A stretch of 64,000 nt of DNA, taken from Omphiscola glabra. Taxonomy: Eukaryota; Mollusca; Gastropoda; Lymnaeidae. A program made the translations under genes and the position numbers. Shown here piece by piece: positions 24,051-36,300 of this stretch (position 1 is the first letter of the stretch; every line of letters begins with the position of its first letter). The stretch is taken from contig OZ024811.1 of assembly GCA_964017045.1 (NCBI GenBank), forward strand, positions 11,933,818 to 11,997,817, read 5' to 3'. The notes beneath the pieces were generated by a model. That model was not told where the DNA came from, did no database searches, and saw nothing but the letters and a program-made list of their open reading frames with translations.

Positions 24051-24344
24051 ACTTCAACCTAGCGCATAAAATGTATAATAGCACATATACAACGAATGAG
24101 GAATACAAACTTAGTTCCAATACAGTTGTGTAGAATCAAAAGGGGGAGGGGGGGGTAGCCAGGAAGAGAAAATGAAAAAAAAAAACCATAAACAAGCATC
24201 ATAAGGGTAGCTAGTTAGACAGGGGAAATAGCCATAACCCAGAATCACGGGAAAGTGAAATAAAAAGTACTTTTTTTTTTTAATTGGTGGATGTAAACAG
24301 AAATGTATTTGTCTGTCTTACTACAGCGGCACAAGCGACATCTT

Positions 24345-24905
24345 AAGCAAATAAAGATGTTGATGACATACATGTTGATAACATACATGTTGATGACATA
24401 CAAATTGATGACATAGATGTTGATGGCAGAGATGGGGATGGCATACATGTTGATGACATAGATGTTGATGACATACATGTTGATGACATACATGTTGATG
24501 ACATACATGTTGATGACATAGATGGTGATGACATAGATGGTGATGGCATACATGGTGATGGCATACATGTTGATGACATACATGTTGATGACATACATGT
24601 TGATGACATAGATGGTGATGACATAGCTGTTGATGACATACATGTTGATGACATACATGTTGATGGCATAGATTGTGATGACATACATGTTGATGACATA
24701 GATGTTGATGACATACATGTTGATGACATACATGTTGATGGCATAGATGGTGATGACATACATGTTGATGGCATAGATGTTGATGACATACATGTTGATG
24801 GCATAGATGTTCATGACATACATGTTGATGGCATAGATGTTGATATCATAGATGTTGATTGCATAGATGGTGATGACATAGATGTTGATGACATAGATGA
24901 ATGAT
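24345..24905. repeat. Minisatellite, 15-bp period (GTTGATGACATACAT)
   Basis: 15-bp unit alternating ACATACATGTTGATG and GCATAGATGTTGATG. The minus-strand frames of 236 and 153 codons (Ile-Asn-Met-Tyr-Val; Ser-Thr-Cys-Met-Ser) are created by the frame-preserving period. Confidence 0.95.
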
Positions 24906-25009
24906 GGCATAGAGACTGTTACACTAGAAGCAATGCCTCCTGGTGAAATATCCACTCCGCAAAGTTAATTTGTTTTGGTTGGGGACATATTGGTCTATTT
25001 TTTAACCGT

Positions 25010-25640
25010 TTAGACTGACAGTGTGGTGGGTTACCTGACAGTGTGATGGATTACCTGACAGTGTGGTGACTTACCTCACAGAGGGGTGGGTTACCTGAGA
25101 GTGTGGTAGGTTACCTGACAGTGTGGTGGATTACCTGACAGTGTGGTGACTTACCTCACAGAGGGGTGGGTTACCTGAGAGTGTGGTAGGTTACCTGACA
25201 GTGTGGTGGATTACCTGACAGTGTGGTGGGTTACCTGAGAATGTGGTGGGGTTACCTGACAGTGTAGTGGGTTACCCGACAGTGGGGTGGGTTACCTGAC
25301 AGTGTGGTGGGTTACCTGACAGTGTTGTGGATTACCTGACAGTGGGGTGGGTTACCTGACAGTGTGGTGGATTCCCTGACAGTGGGGTGGGTTACCTGAC
25401 AGTGGGGTGGATTACCTGACAGTGTGGTGACTTACCTCACAGAGGGGTGGGTTACCTGAGAGTGTGGTAGGTTACCTGACAGTGTGGTGGGTTATATGAC
25501 AGTGTGGTGGGTTACCTGAGAGTGTGGTGGGTTACCTGAGAGTGTGGTGGGTTACCTGACAGTGTGTTGGGTTACCTGACAGTGTGGTGGGTTACCTGAC
25601 AGTGTGGTAGGTTACCTGACAGTGTGGTGGGTTAGTGTGA
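25010..25640. repeat. Minisatellite, 20-bp period (GTGGGTTACCTGACAGTGTG)
   Basis: About 31 copies. A longer block (GATTACCTGACAGTGTGGTG then ACTTACCTCACAGAGGGG) occurs three times, at about 25050, 25130 and 25410, giving a higher-order pattern. Confidence 0.95.
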
Positions 25641-26084
25641 AGGTGACTACGAACTCAGTGATGTGCTTCAAAAAATTTCAACGAGTAGTCAGCTTTCTCA
25701 AAACCTTTGAATAAAAATCACAATGGTATTTAATTATTTTTTTAAATATAGAAACATACATTTTTTTTAACTATAGAGGACTCGTCTATATAGGGGCATC
25801 GTCAAGCCACTTGTCTCAAGTTCTCCGATAAACTGCTAGAGTCTGAACGGAATGGTTTCTTTTCATTAAATAAAAAACTATTTCAAGAACTCATCAGATG
25901 GTAATGTTGACTCGGTTATCGACACTGCGGAGGTTTTTGTCGCAGGGGTTCAAAAACTGTGCAGTGAATTGAACCTCGGATTTTTTTATTTTTTTATGGT
26001 GCATTCATCACCGAGAAAATTAATTCAATTTTATATAAGGAAATAAATATGACATGTTTAACATGGAGCGGCGTGATAAAGAAA
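25641..26084. other. Spacer between minisatellites, nothing recognised
   Basis: Unique AT-rich sequence without coding potential. Confidence 0.5.
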
Positions 26085-26880
26085 ACGGAATTATACCTGA
26101 TAGGTAACTTACGCTAAAATGTCACTTTATACCTGATAGGTCATTTACGCTAAAATGTCACTTTATACCTGATAGGTAACTTACGCAAAAATGTCACTTT
26201 ATACCTGATAGGTCATTTACGCTAAAATGTCACTTTATACCTGATACGTCATTTACGCTAAAATGTAACTTTATACCTGATAGGTCATTTACGCTAAAAT
26301 GTCACTTTATACCTGATAGGTCATTTACGCTAAAATGTCACTTTATACCTGATAGGTCATTTACGCTAAAATGTCACTTTATACCTGATAGATCATTACG
26401 AAAAAATGTCAATTTATACTTGATAGGTCATTTACGCTAAAATGTCACTTTATACCTGATAGGTCATTACGCTACAATGTCACTTTATACCTGATGGGTC
26501 ATTTACACTAAAATGTCACTTTGTACCTGATGGGTCATTTACGCTAAAATGTCACTTTATACCTGATAGATCATTTATGCTAAAATGTCACTTTATACCT
26601 GATAGGTCATTTACGCTAAAATGTCACTTTATACCTGATAGATCATTACGAAAAAATGTCAATTTATACTTGATAGGTCATTTACGCTAAAATGTCACTT
26701 TATACCTGATAGGTCATTACGCTACAATGTCACTTTATACCTGATAGGTCATTACGCTACAATGTCACTTTATACCTGATGGGTCATTTACGCTAAAATG
26801 TCACTTTATACCTGATAGGTCATTTACGCTACAATGACACTTTATACCTGATGGGTCATTTACACTAAAATGTCACTTAA
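26085..26880. repeat. Minisatellite, about 36-bp period (TTTATACCTGATAGGTCATT)
   Basis: Unit TTTATACCTGATAGGTCATT plus TACGCTAAAATGTCAC; shorter variants lack one or two bases (CATTACGCTACAATG). A multi-unit block with GATCATTACGAAAAAATGTC recurs at about 26390 and 26640. Confidence 0.95.
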
Positions 26881-27518
26881 AATATTAAGCAAATACATCG
26901 CTAATGTATGATGTGTGTTTGTTCATTAAACTGGGAATATACGTCTAATCTTTTGCTATGACTATACGTGGTACGGGGTAATGCAATGCAAGTGTATTAC
27001 GTCATTTTTAGATATCCAACAATAAATGTGAAATTATCTTAGATACGCTAACCCAGTATCTTTTATAACAATCTTACGTGTTGCTTAAGTCAATGTTAGT
27101 GATGCCGAGGTACATCAATTGTAAATCTTCAACAACGTTGTTTACGGCATGGAAACAAACGCAGAAGAATTCGTTGATGCGTAGATGACAACCAAAATGT
27201 AAACCTATTCCCGTGTTCCACGTTGATACCTAACACCTCAGCAAAAAGGTTCTAATTGAGGTGGTTTGATGTATATTGATATTCAATAATTATAGAACCA
27301 CTATAAGACGTTGAGATGGAGTATTTTAACTAGGTGAAGTCGTCAACGTAAAAACAAAATTGTATATCTAGGAGATGACAATGACATTTTTTAAAATATT
27401 AATTATTTTACTTACACTTCACCAATGTACAGCATTTTTTTTTTTAATTTTTTTTTTGTTTCGTTAAAAAATATGTTGGAGTTCAAGCACAGCGGTTTTG
27501 GTGGATTGGGAAGTTATG
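26881..27518. other. Unique AT-rich spacer
   Basis: No gene, RNA or repeat recognised except T-runs near 27435-27470. Confidence 0.5.
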
Positions 27519-29425
27519 GTTTGCATTGAGATGACGACATGATGATTGTGATGTAGACCACTTACTAAACTTCAGTGCACTGAGATGGCGACATTATGAT
27601 TGTGATGTACTCCACTTACTAAACTTCAGTGCACTGAGATGACGACATGATGATCGTGATGTAGGCCACTTACTAAACTTCAGTGCACTGAGATGGCGAC
27701 ATGATGATCGTGATGTAGGCCACTTACTAAACTTCAGTGCACTGAGATGGCGACATTATGATTGTCATGTAGGACACTTAGTAAACTTCAGTGCACTGAG
27801 ATGACGACATGATGATCGTGATGTAGGCCACTTACTAAACTTCAGTGCACTGAGATGGCGACATGATGATCGTGATGTAGACCACTTACTAAACTTCAGT
27901 GCACTGAGATGGCGACATGATGATCGTGATGTAGGCCACTTACTAAACTTCAGTACACTGAGATGACGACATGATGATCGTGATGTAGGCCACTTACTAA
28001 ACTTCAGTGCACTGAGATGACGACATGATGATCGTGATGTAGGCCACTTACTAAACTTCAGTGCACTGAGATGGCGACATGATGATCGTGATGTAGGCCA
28101 CTTACTAAACTTCAGTGCACTGAGATGGCGACATGATGATCGTGATGTAGGCAACTTACTAAACTTCAGTGCACTGAGATGGCGACATTATGATTGTCAT
28201 GTAGGACACTTAGTAAACTTCAGTGCACTGAGATGACGACATGATGATCGTGATGTAGGCCACTTACTAAACTTCAGTGCACTGAGATGGCGACATGATG
28301 ATCGTGATGTAGACCACTTACTAAACTTCAGTGCACTGAGATAGCGACATGATGATCGTGATGTAGGCCACTTACTAAACTTCAGTGCACTGAGATGACG
28401 ACATGATGATCGTGATGTAGGCCACTTACTAAACTTCAGTGCACTGAGATGACGACATGATGATCGTGATGTAGGCCACTTACTAAACTTCAGTGCACTG
28501 AGATGGCGACATGATGATCGTGATGTAGGCCACTTACTAAACTTCAGTGCACTGAGATGGCGACATGATGATCGTGATGTAGGCCACTTACTAAACTTCA
28601 GTGCACTGAGATGGCGACATGATGATCGTGATGTAGGCCACTTACTAAACTTCAGTGCACTGAGATGACGACATGATGATCGTGATGTACTCCACTTACT
28701 AAACTTCAGTACACTGAGATGGCGACATGATGATCGTGATGTAGGCCACTTACTAAACTTCAGTGCACTGAGATGGCGACATGATGATCGTGATGTAGAC
28801 CACTTACTAAACTTCAGTGCACTGAGATGGCGACATGATGATCGTGATGTAGGCCACTTACTAAACTTCAGTGCACTGAGATGACGACATGATGATCGTG
28901 ATGTAGGCCACTTACTAAACTTCAGTGCACTGAGATGACGACATGATGATCGTGATGTAGGCCACTTACTAAACTTCAGTGCACTGAGATGGCGACATGA
29001 TGATCGTGATGTAGGCCACTTACTAAACTTCAGTGCACTGAGATGGCGACATGATGATCGTGATGTAGGCCACTTACTAAACTTCAGTGCACTGAGATGG
29101 CGACATGATGATCGTGATGTAGGCCCCTTACTAAACTTCAGTGCACTGAGATGGCGACATGATGATCGTGATGTAGGCCACTTACTAAACTTCAGTGCAC
29201 TGAGATGGCGACATGATGATCGTGATGTAGGCCACTTACTAAACTTCAGTGCCACTGGGATGGCGACATGATGATCGTGATGTAGGCCACTTACTAAACT
29301 TCAGTGCCACTGGGATGGCGACATGATGATCGTGATGTAGGCCACTTACTAAACTTCAGTGCCACTGGGATGGCGACATGATGATCGTGATGTAGGCCAC
29401 TTACTAAATTTCAGTGCCACTGGGA
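27519..29425. repeat. Minisatellite, 54-bp period, about 35 copies, with higher-order structure
   Basis: Unit GAGATGGCGACATGATGATC, GTGATGTAGGCCACTTACTA, AACTTCAGTGCACT. Variant units recur at fixed spacing: the GACATTATGATTGTCATGTAG variant at about 27751 and 28183 (432 bp, 8 units), and the GTAGACC variant at 27877, 28309 and 28795 (8 then 9 units). The last units (29250 on) are 55 bp with GTGCCACTGGG. 54 bp equals 18 codons, so the minus strand is open for 352 and 129 codons with a repeated KFSKWPTSRSSCRHLSAL peptide. I regard this as a repeat artefact because it has no start region, splice context or non-repeat coding. Confidence 0.95.
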
Positions 29426-30190
29426 CATAGTTTAATGCAAACGGATCAGGTTTCACAGTTTATTTTGGGCGTCCAGCGTTACGCTTGGTTTATCGCTCTA
29501 TTCCGCAATGGTTCTACTGGGTGGATTCAGGTGGACCGTTACTGCAGGACCAATGACACGTCAGGGCGAACCTCCTCTTACCAGCGTGCTCCCCACCAGT
29601 CGGTTACCAAAGGTAAATGATCACTACTTCAGTCATTGTTGCCACTAAAGGAACTCAGTGGTGGCTGATTTCTATGCTAGAGAAATACTTTAGATGTGTT
29701 ATGTTTAAATGTTTATAATTGTCATTTTTTTTTTGTCATCTATACGACATTTATGTATGTGTTGAAATGGAATATGTACAATGTAATCAACTCAATTCCA
29801 TTTATTTGGATCATAAAAAGTGTCTTATCTTACCTTTTCTTAAAATCTATAACATTGTGTATAAATGGGATCCACTGTTCGGCCACGGGTTTACAGGTTT
29901 TCTTAGAATCTAGTTGTTAATAGATTTGATAATCTAAAAGGAATTAAATCCGAAACTGGATAATAAAAATGTAATCGTTCCACAAAATACGATTCCTTGT
30001 TTATAGTAGAATCGATATAAAACGATGCTTTCTTTGTCATGTCGTTAGTAAAACAATATATCTCAAAAGTTGACAATGAAATATAAAAAGTTTTCTTTTT
30101 AAATTAACAATATTTTTTTTTCTATCTGCTTTAATATTTTAGTTTGTTTCACCCATATCTTGTTTTCGGGGCCGAGCTAACGCCCTTTTA
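29426..30190. other. Unique sequence, no gene supported
   Basis: A plus frame of 68 codons (29414-29620) begins in the minisatellite edge and has no domain. The rest is AT-rich. Confidence 0.45.
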
Positions 30191-30194
30191 TAAC

Positions 30195-30465
30195 CCCTGT
30201 CAACACTTTACAGTCTGGCGGGCATCTGCTGGGCAGCGCCGTAGATCAGGTTTTCTGTGGGGCTGTCTTGGGTGATCCCAACCCCTCCACTCTTTAGTGT
30301 CCGGCACTCGTCTAGCAAGTGCACTACTTTCTCCGGCGCCTGTCCGCAGTGACTGGCTGCTCGAGCCTTCAAGCGGATGCAATCTGTTCAAGTAGCTTCG
30401 AGTAAGGCAGTGTTCTGATCCCATCTGGGTGACGAGGCTCTGGTGTTCGCGTGTATGCAAGCACT
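30195..30465 (-). pseudogene. LINE C-terminal fragment (post-RNase H zinc-knuckle region)
   Basis: The minus strand reads REHQSLVTQMGSEHCLTRSY (30395-30455), then after a frame change SHCGQAPEKVVHLLDECRTL and ENLIYGAAQQMPARL followed by a stop. The order matches the tail of the retrotransposon at 47641-48516 (SLVTQMRTEHC, then CRHC...HLLTEC, then YGTAQQM). The frame is broken and everything upstream is missing, as in a 5'-truncated, decayed insertion. Confidence 0.8.
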
Positions 30466-31639
30466 CGGAGATTATACTGTACGCACTACGGTTTGGTTAT
30501 CCAAATTACAATAAGTTTCCGATGACACCATTTTTACAAACACTGCACGGATGAAATTTCACACAGTCCTTTGTCTAAAGTCTAAACGGCGTTGTTCAGA
30601 GGCGAAGCCATGGTTACCGACGCCCGCGGGTTTTGCCGTCCCTTTACTCGAAAATGCCTCCCCTCCATGTAGAGAAAAAAAGTGTCGCTCATGCTGAGCC
30701 TCTACAACAGCAAACCCCTTCATACGCCTCGTCTCAGACATATAGTTATGTAGTATAAATCAAAATAGTCTATAAAATACGTGTAGATAATCAGCGTAGC
30801 TTTAATCCGACCAATATATTATATAAAACAATCAATTTGATTATTTTAAAAATAATAATTGATTTGATTTAATTAATTAAGCTTGACCTCATTCCCTTGG
30901 AACTGTCACTGCATTTCGATTGATTTAGCAAACTTTGGAGGAAAAAAAATCAGATTCGTGTCTTCTGTGGATGAACTCCAAACTAAAATAAAGTCGCATC
31001 ATGTGCTCTCCGTGTCTCAGCACTTTAAAAAAACCCAACAAAAAACAATATTTATTTGCCTTCTGAATCAATCGACGGTTCATGGAAATAATAAAATGAA
31101 AAACATATACTTTGCGCGATTTACTCTCAACCTATTTCCTTTGGTACTACGCAGGCTGTACTGTGGGGTTTTATATAATATACTCCCAAGATCTTGGTAG
31201 ATTTCCCCAGGTCTGGCAACACTGACTGAGCAATAATAAATATGGAACGAAACAATTTCCAATGAATATAACAGGTCATAATCATACAAAATAGTTATCA
31301 AATAACATATTATATAAATCATAATGAGTGGTGCTATTTTATACAATTGAATTAAAGTACCATTACAATCAATTAAAAAAAAACCCACAAAAACTTGTTT
31401 TCGCTATAATGGCCATTGCTTTGAGTTGAACGTTAGTGTTAAACACCGGAAGTGTCATGAAGTTACTGAAAAAACGTCCCCATGTCCATTAGACAGGCAA
31501 TGCTCATGAGGAAATGAAAGAAATTACCAACAAATATTTAAATTATAATTTATTGTAAAATGATCAAAGCAATTTTAGTGTTCAACAATTTTAGTGTTCA
31601 ACAGTTTTAGTGTTCAACAACCACGGAAAACCCCGTCTA
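30466..31639. other. Unique sequence, no gene supported
   Basis: Short frames at 30559-30741 (minus), 30883-31200 (plus) and 31080-31388 (minus) lack domains or splice-consistent partners. The word TTTTAGTGTTCAACA is repeated three times at about 31573-31620. Confidence 0.45.
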
Positions 31640-31643
31640 TCCA

Positions 31644-32051
31644 AAATGTTATCAATGGACTTCGATGAGTCACTTCCTTGTTTTGTCACGTGATATGAGT
31701 AAGCCTTCGGTAGGCTGTCTGCTACGCATAATAACACATAACAACAGATAACAGCTGATCAGCCATTATCATTAATTTTTAAGCAAAATGTTTGTCTCCA
31801 TCAGCGCTTCCCCAATGTTAATTAAAAATTTTACTTTTCAAAATATTCTTGAATGCACTTGTTTTATTAAATGACATTCATAAATTTTAATGTGACAATA
31901 ATTATAATTCAGTTATGATTAAAGGAAGAAAGTTGTTTGAAGAAAAATTTGTGAGCGACTAGTGTGTTGCAGACAGCCTCCCGGAAGTCTTACGCGTACT
32001 TACTCTTATCACATGACAAAACAATCGACTCATCATAGTCCATAATTTTGT
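31644..32051. mobile_element. Element with long terminal inverted repeats (about 80 bp arms)
   Basis: The left arm (about 31644-31722), containing ATGGACTTCGATGAGTCACT, TTTTGTCACGTGATATGAGT and GGCTGTCTGC, pairs with the right arm (about 31969-32051), GCAGACAGCC to CGACTCATCATAGTCCAT, with mismatches and small gaps. The loop of about 245 bp has no coding. This is a foldback/MITE structure of undetermined superfamily; I could not fix a target duplication. Confidence 0.7.
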
Positions 32052-32864
32052 GAAAGTGTTAAGTTTCAGTGAAGCTAAAGTTGACGCACCCTTTTCATTA
32101 TCGAAGTGGCTACACGGACCCGGAGAACAGTACAGTGTTTATTTTATTTTAAATATTTAAAATGTTATTGTTGGGTTTGTAAGACAAAATTTGGTATCAA
32201 ATGAAAGATGATTGACTGGACGATACGATTGTAAACTTACTTCTTCAGTTTAACTGAAATAAACTATACCACAAATGACATCCGATAATATCCAGATGTT
32301 TAGTCTAAAGTAGGCAGTTCTGTATCTCCCCTCCCCTCCCCCCCCCCCATATAAATAACGTGTTAGTTGGGGGGGGGGGGCGCACTTGTGAGAGTTCACC
32401 CCGGTGACGTTTAGTTAAAGTACGCCACTGCCGCCACAAACTGGGGGGCCGAGGGGGAACTGGGGGCGCCAAAATGATCTTTAGATGATACCCGGATAGA
32501 GGATTGAGAAATAAAATCCCCACCAAAGACAAGGGGCGCAAAAATTGCCTCTTACTTAAGCGCCACTTCCTTCTATTTGTAAGTGGCAGCATATTCATGT
32601 TTCGCCTGAGCATCACTTTTTCTAAGATCATCCGTAGCTACAAATTCAGAATGAATGTCCCAATGCAATGTAATTGGTCTTTTTTTTTTTTTAAACATCC
32701 CGACACTCTTAATTAGAAAATCACATTTTAAATTTTTTATAACCAGATGAGCCTAACGCAATGTATGTCTTTTAAAATATCTGATGAAAGTTTGTTAAAT
32801 GTTTTTTTATTTTAAAACTTCTCTTGTTTTTTTTTTTTGGGTGGGGAAAGTTCAGTGACGTAGT
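32052..32864. other. Non-coding 3' flank of the mucin gene
   Basis: Downstream of the minus-strand stop at 32865. It contains C/G homopolymers (32335-32347, 32370-32380), a TACGCCACTG word at 32416 hinting at a decayed CAGTGGCGTAG MITE, and AT-rich sequence that would include the 3' UTR. No definite poly-A signal was chosen. Confidence 0.4.
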
Positions 32865-33389
32865 TTAATGACGATGTCTTATGTTCTCCCACAACCAGAC
32901 AAGCACGTGGGTGACGTCACCGGACGCCAAAAGTAAGAAAACAGACGCGACCAGAACGGTCCCCATCACACCGATGTACACACACGACGGCCGCGTGTCC
33001 CCGGCGCTGCTGAGTCTCCGCATGAACGAGGACGTTCTCGTGTAGTCCAAGAGCAGAGCCTGTCTGATGTTCTCTACGATCTCGGCCAATTGGGCCTTGG
33101 ACAGGTTGGTCAGCTGAGGTGCTGCAGCGCCGGCGGGGTTGCATGTGGAGGGTCGACTTGTCGGTTGTGTGGAAGTTGGTGAGGAGTCTGCTGCTGGTGA
33201 TGTGGTGCTTGATTGTCCGGCACCGGCTGGAAAAGTTAGCGTTGTTGTAGTGCTGTTTGCCGAGCTGGCTGCTGTAGAGATGGCTGGTGAGGTTGCCTTC
33301 AATGTTGAGGTCGGGTTTTCAGTTAAATTAATGTCAATGAGTTTGTTTCCAGGAATGGGGAATTCCCCAAGGACTGCATGGCTGTGGTT
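32865..33389 (-). CDS. Mucin/IgGFc gene: last exon with Ser/Thr stalk and membrane anchor
   Basis: Acceptor CCATTTCACAG|AACCAC at 33389, phase 0, open to the stop at 32865-32867. It encodes NHSHAVLGEFPIPGNKLIDI, then a Ser/Thr/Pro/Ala stalk, a single Cys, an amphipathic helix (LSKAQLAEIVENIRQALL), a basic/acidic linker (RRLSSAGDTRPS) and a hydrophobic span (CVYIGVMGTVLVASVFLLLA), ending WENIRHRH. A single-pass C-terminal anchor is inferred. Overlapping frames on both strands here are shadows. Confidence 0.8.
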   Translation of the reverse strand, partial: NHSHAVLGEFPIPGNKLIDINLTENPTSTLKATSPAISTAASSANSTTTTLTFPAGAGQSSTTSPAADSSPTSTQPTSRPSTCNPAGAAAPQLTNLSKAQLAEIVENIRQALLLDYTRTSSFMRRLSSAGDTRPSCVYIGVMGTVLVASVFLLLASGDVTHVLVWLWENIRHRH

Positions 33390-36300
33390 CTGTGAAATGG
33401 AGACTTTAATATACTACTTCAATAGAGAAATAAAATATACACAACCAAATTGTCTGTCTCAAATAACTGATAAATACTTTCAAAAATATGTTTTGCTATA
33501 ATCATTCTCAACTTTCAAGATTAATTATCAAAATTAAAAAAAATCGACCTTCCAAAAATCAGGCCAGAAAACTGTTGCCAAGTTCTTGATACAACTCCCT
33601 CTACTACAGAGTTTTACACACTCGTCCTGTCCTTCAAATGTTGCTTATTTTCAAAGGAGCTCAATACCTTTATCCTTAGTAGTAGTGGTAGTAGTATTAT
33701 GATGGGTCTTATACACCAGCCTAGGCCTGGGCTCACTACACCGTACATAGAAATATTAGCAAAAGAGACCTAATATTGACATTAAAATAAAATATATTTA
33801 TGTAATAAAGAATAGCTGTATAAAAACAAAAGAAAAACTAAATGTATATTCACCCCACCCAGAACTTTTACATGTCAAGGCTTGGACTGCACACAGCCGC
33901 ATCGTTTATCTGTCAAGGGGGGGGGGAATCAGTCCGGATAGTAGAGTTTAAAGAGATGTGTTTTGAGTGCAGTTTTGAAGGCTGTGGTGGTCGGTACATT
34001 GCGGATGTGTAGTGGAAGAGAATTTCATTGTTTGGGGGCACAGAAAGAGCGTTCACCTTTTTTTTTTGTGCGAGTCTTGGGGACAGAAGGAATACGCGCG
34101 TGTGCGGAAAAGCAAAGCTGTCGAAGGGGTAAAAAGACAGAAAGAAGTTCGGTTAGATGGGAGCAGGAATCCGAGTAGAGAACAGACTGCTTGTAATCAA
34201 TGCGTGCCTGTATAGGGAGCCAATGAAGCGAGTAGTACCCACGCCTTTAAACTACAATTTGATAATGAACATTGAATTCGTTAACCAAAATTTTAAAATT
34301 GAAGAAGTAGATTCGAATTTTAGCAGCAACAGACAATGATTGTATGCACCAATATCTTTTTTTAATGAAAAAATCAAGACTAAAGGAGTGTCTAGTCCCC
34401 GAAGGACTATTAAACTTGAGCGTTTTAAACTACTCGTCAACTCCAACATTTATATCAACATAACGAAATGCAATTGTTGAGTGTTTCGTTGACTCTGCAA
34501 AGTAAAGAGATCAACTGAGTTAGTTGCTTTTCCCGCAATATCCAAGTTTCAACTCACCGAGGAGTCAAGGCCGGCCGTTGTACAGAATGTCGTCCTTGGG
34601 TGTACGCCCAATATGTAAGCACCAAAGTAAGACCTGGAGCTTGACCGAACACTGTGGAAGCCGAAATCGATCCTGCAAGTGGGGAGGTGGGGGCAATTAG
34701 TTTAATGGAATCAAGTAATTCAACCATTGAACATGGATTTTTTGGATTGTCTGAAACATATGAAATGTGGGGTGTGGGAGGAAAATTGGATGAGGGTATT
34801 GTTTGGAGGTATTTTGAGTAGGGGGGTCATTGATCGAAACAGATATCGAAGCAGCAATCCATTTGAGAATGAAACCTATACGGCCCAGATAACGGGATGT
34901 GTATCTGGGATCATCATTTCAGAATCGACCAAGCTCTAAACGGAACAGTCCAGATAACGCTATAATTATAAGTGTATTTCAAAGTGTCAATTATTTATCA
35001 AGATCTACATATAGCACCCACCCTCTAAATGCGGGCCTACCTTTTGATGATGACTACATAATCTTTACCGGGAAAGACATTCTGGGTGTCGTCTGGTCCA
35101 AACGAATTACCGTCAAGTAATAGATCTGCTTGATAACCCTGGGCATTGAGGTGTGGGTGTGGGGGGGGGGGAAGAGAGATTATAAAAATTAATCTTTCGA
35201 TCTAATCTAAGTCTAAGTCGTTGTTCAAAAATAAAAGGTAGACAGAAGTGCGATATAACGATGTAAAGGACCAAAAGGGCGAAAAAGTTTGGGGGGGGGG
35301 GGGGTCTACATAATAATATTAATATACAATCGATCGGTCAACATGATAGTATTACTTTGTTCATCCTTGAAATTGGACTTTTGAAAACTTCTTTTGTAGA
35401 ATAAATATTTCAGACACGATAAAAACAATCGACCTTTGACATCCTTTCGTGGGGTACTGCGTTTACGTATCCCTTTCACCCTTGAACTTTGACCTTGGAA
35501 CTTTGAACTGTGTCACAAATGACTGGGAGGGGTACAGGACAAGGCTCCATTGTTCAGGTAATTTATAGGATGGGCGGAAACTGCTGTTAGTTTTGGGAGA
35601 GTATCGTTAAAGGGTCGAGGGTAAGGTTAATAGAGTCGTGCATCTTTTAGATTTGGGAATGTTTCTTTCCATGACTTCGCATGATAATTTTGGGGTTAAC
35701 GATGGGAAATTCTAATTGACCGGAAATTAGGGGGCAGGGATGGGCCACCTATGGAGGTAGAGAACAGTATATAATAGAGAAGCCGGGGAGTTGAGTTTAG
35801 TAAGAGTTGAAGTTGGTAGTAGTTCGTTGTGTTGGAAGTAGAGAGAAAAGAGCTAAGATAGCAGTTGTTAGGGAATAGGCGCAAGAGAGACCAGGAGACG
35901 ATAATTGACTTGTGGAACATAGGAATAGTTGAGACGAAACAGTTAACAGTCTAGAAACAGTCATAGCGTTGGACATTCATATAGATAGCTGACAATCAGT
36001 GAAGATTACAGAAGAACATTTTTATCATAGTAATAAACATATTATTTTCACCATCTGGACACCTGGAGTTGGAGTTGATCAGTTTACATCTGTCTACGTT
36101 GTGCTTTTGTCTGTCCCAACGCCTAGATACCCACAATACAAATCACAGAGAGGAGCGGTCCTGTACTGACCACTACTCAATCAACACAGTTTGTGATAAG
36201 TCGGGACCGGAGCCCTCCTCCGCAACAACCGCTGTGACAAACTGTAATGTTGCAGAGTTAAGTGTAAAAGTTGAAGATTTCATGTCGTAGGAGTTCAAAA

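Noticed and set aside
24245..24955. Minus-strand 236-codon Ile/Asn/Met/Tyr frame
   Set aside because: 15-bp minisatellite artefact.
27765..29255. Long minus-strand open frames (129 and 352 codons) of an 18-residue repeat
   Set aside because: Fully explained by the 54-bp non-coding minisatellite; no unique coding, start or splice context.
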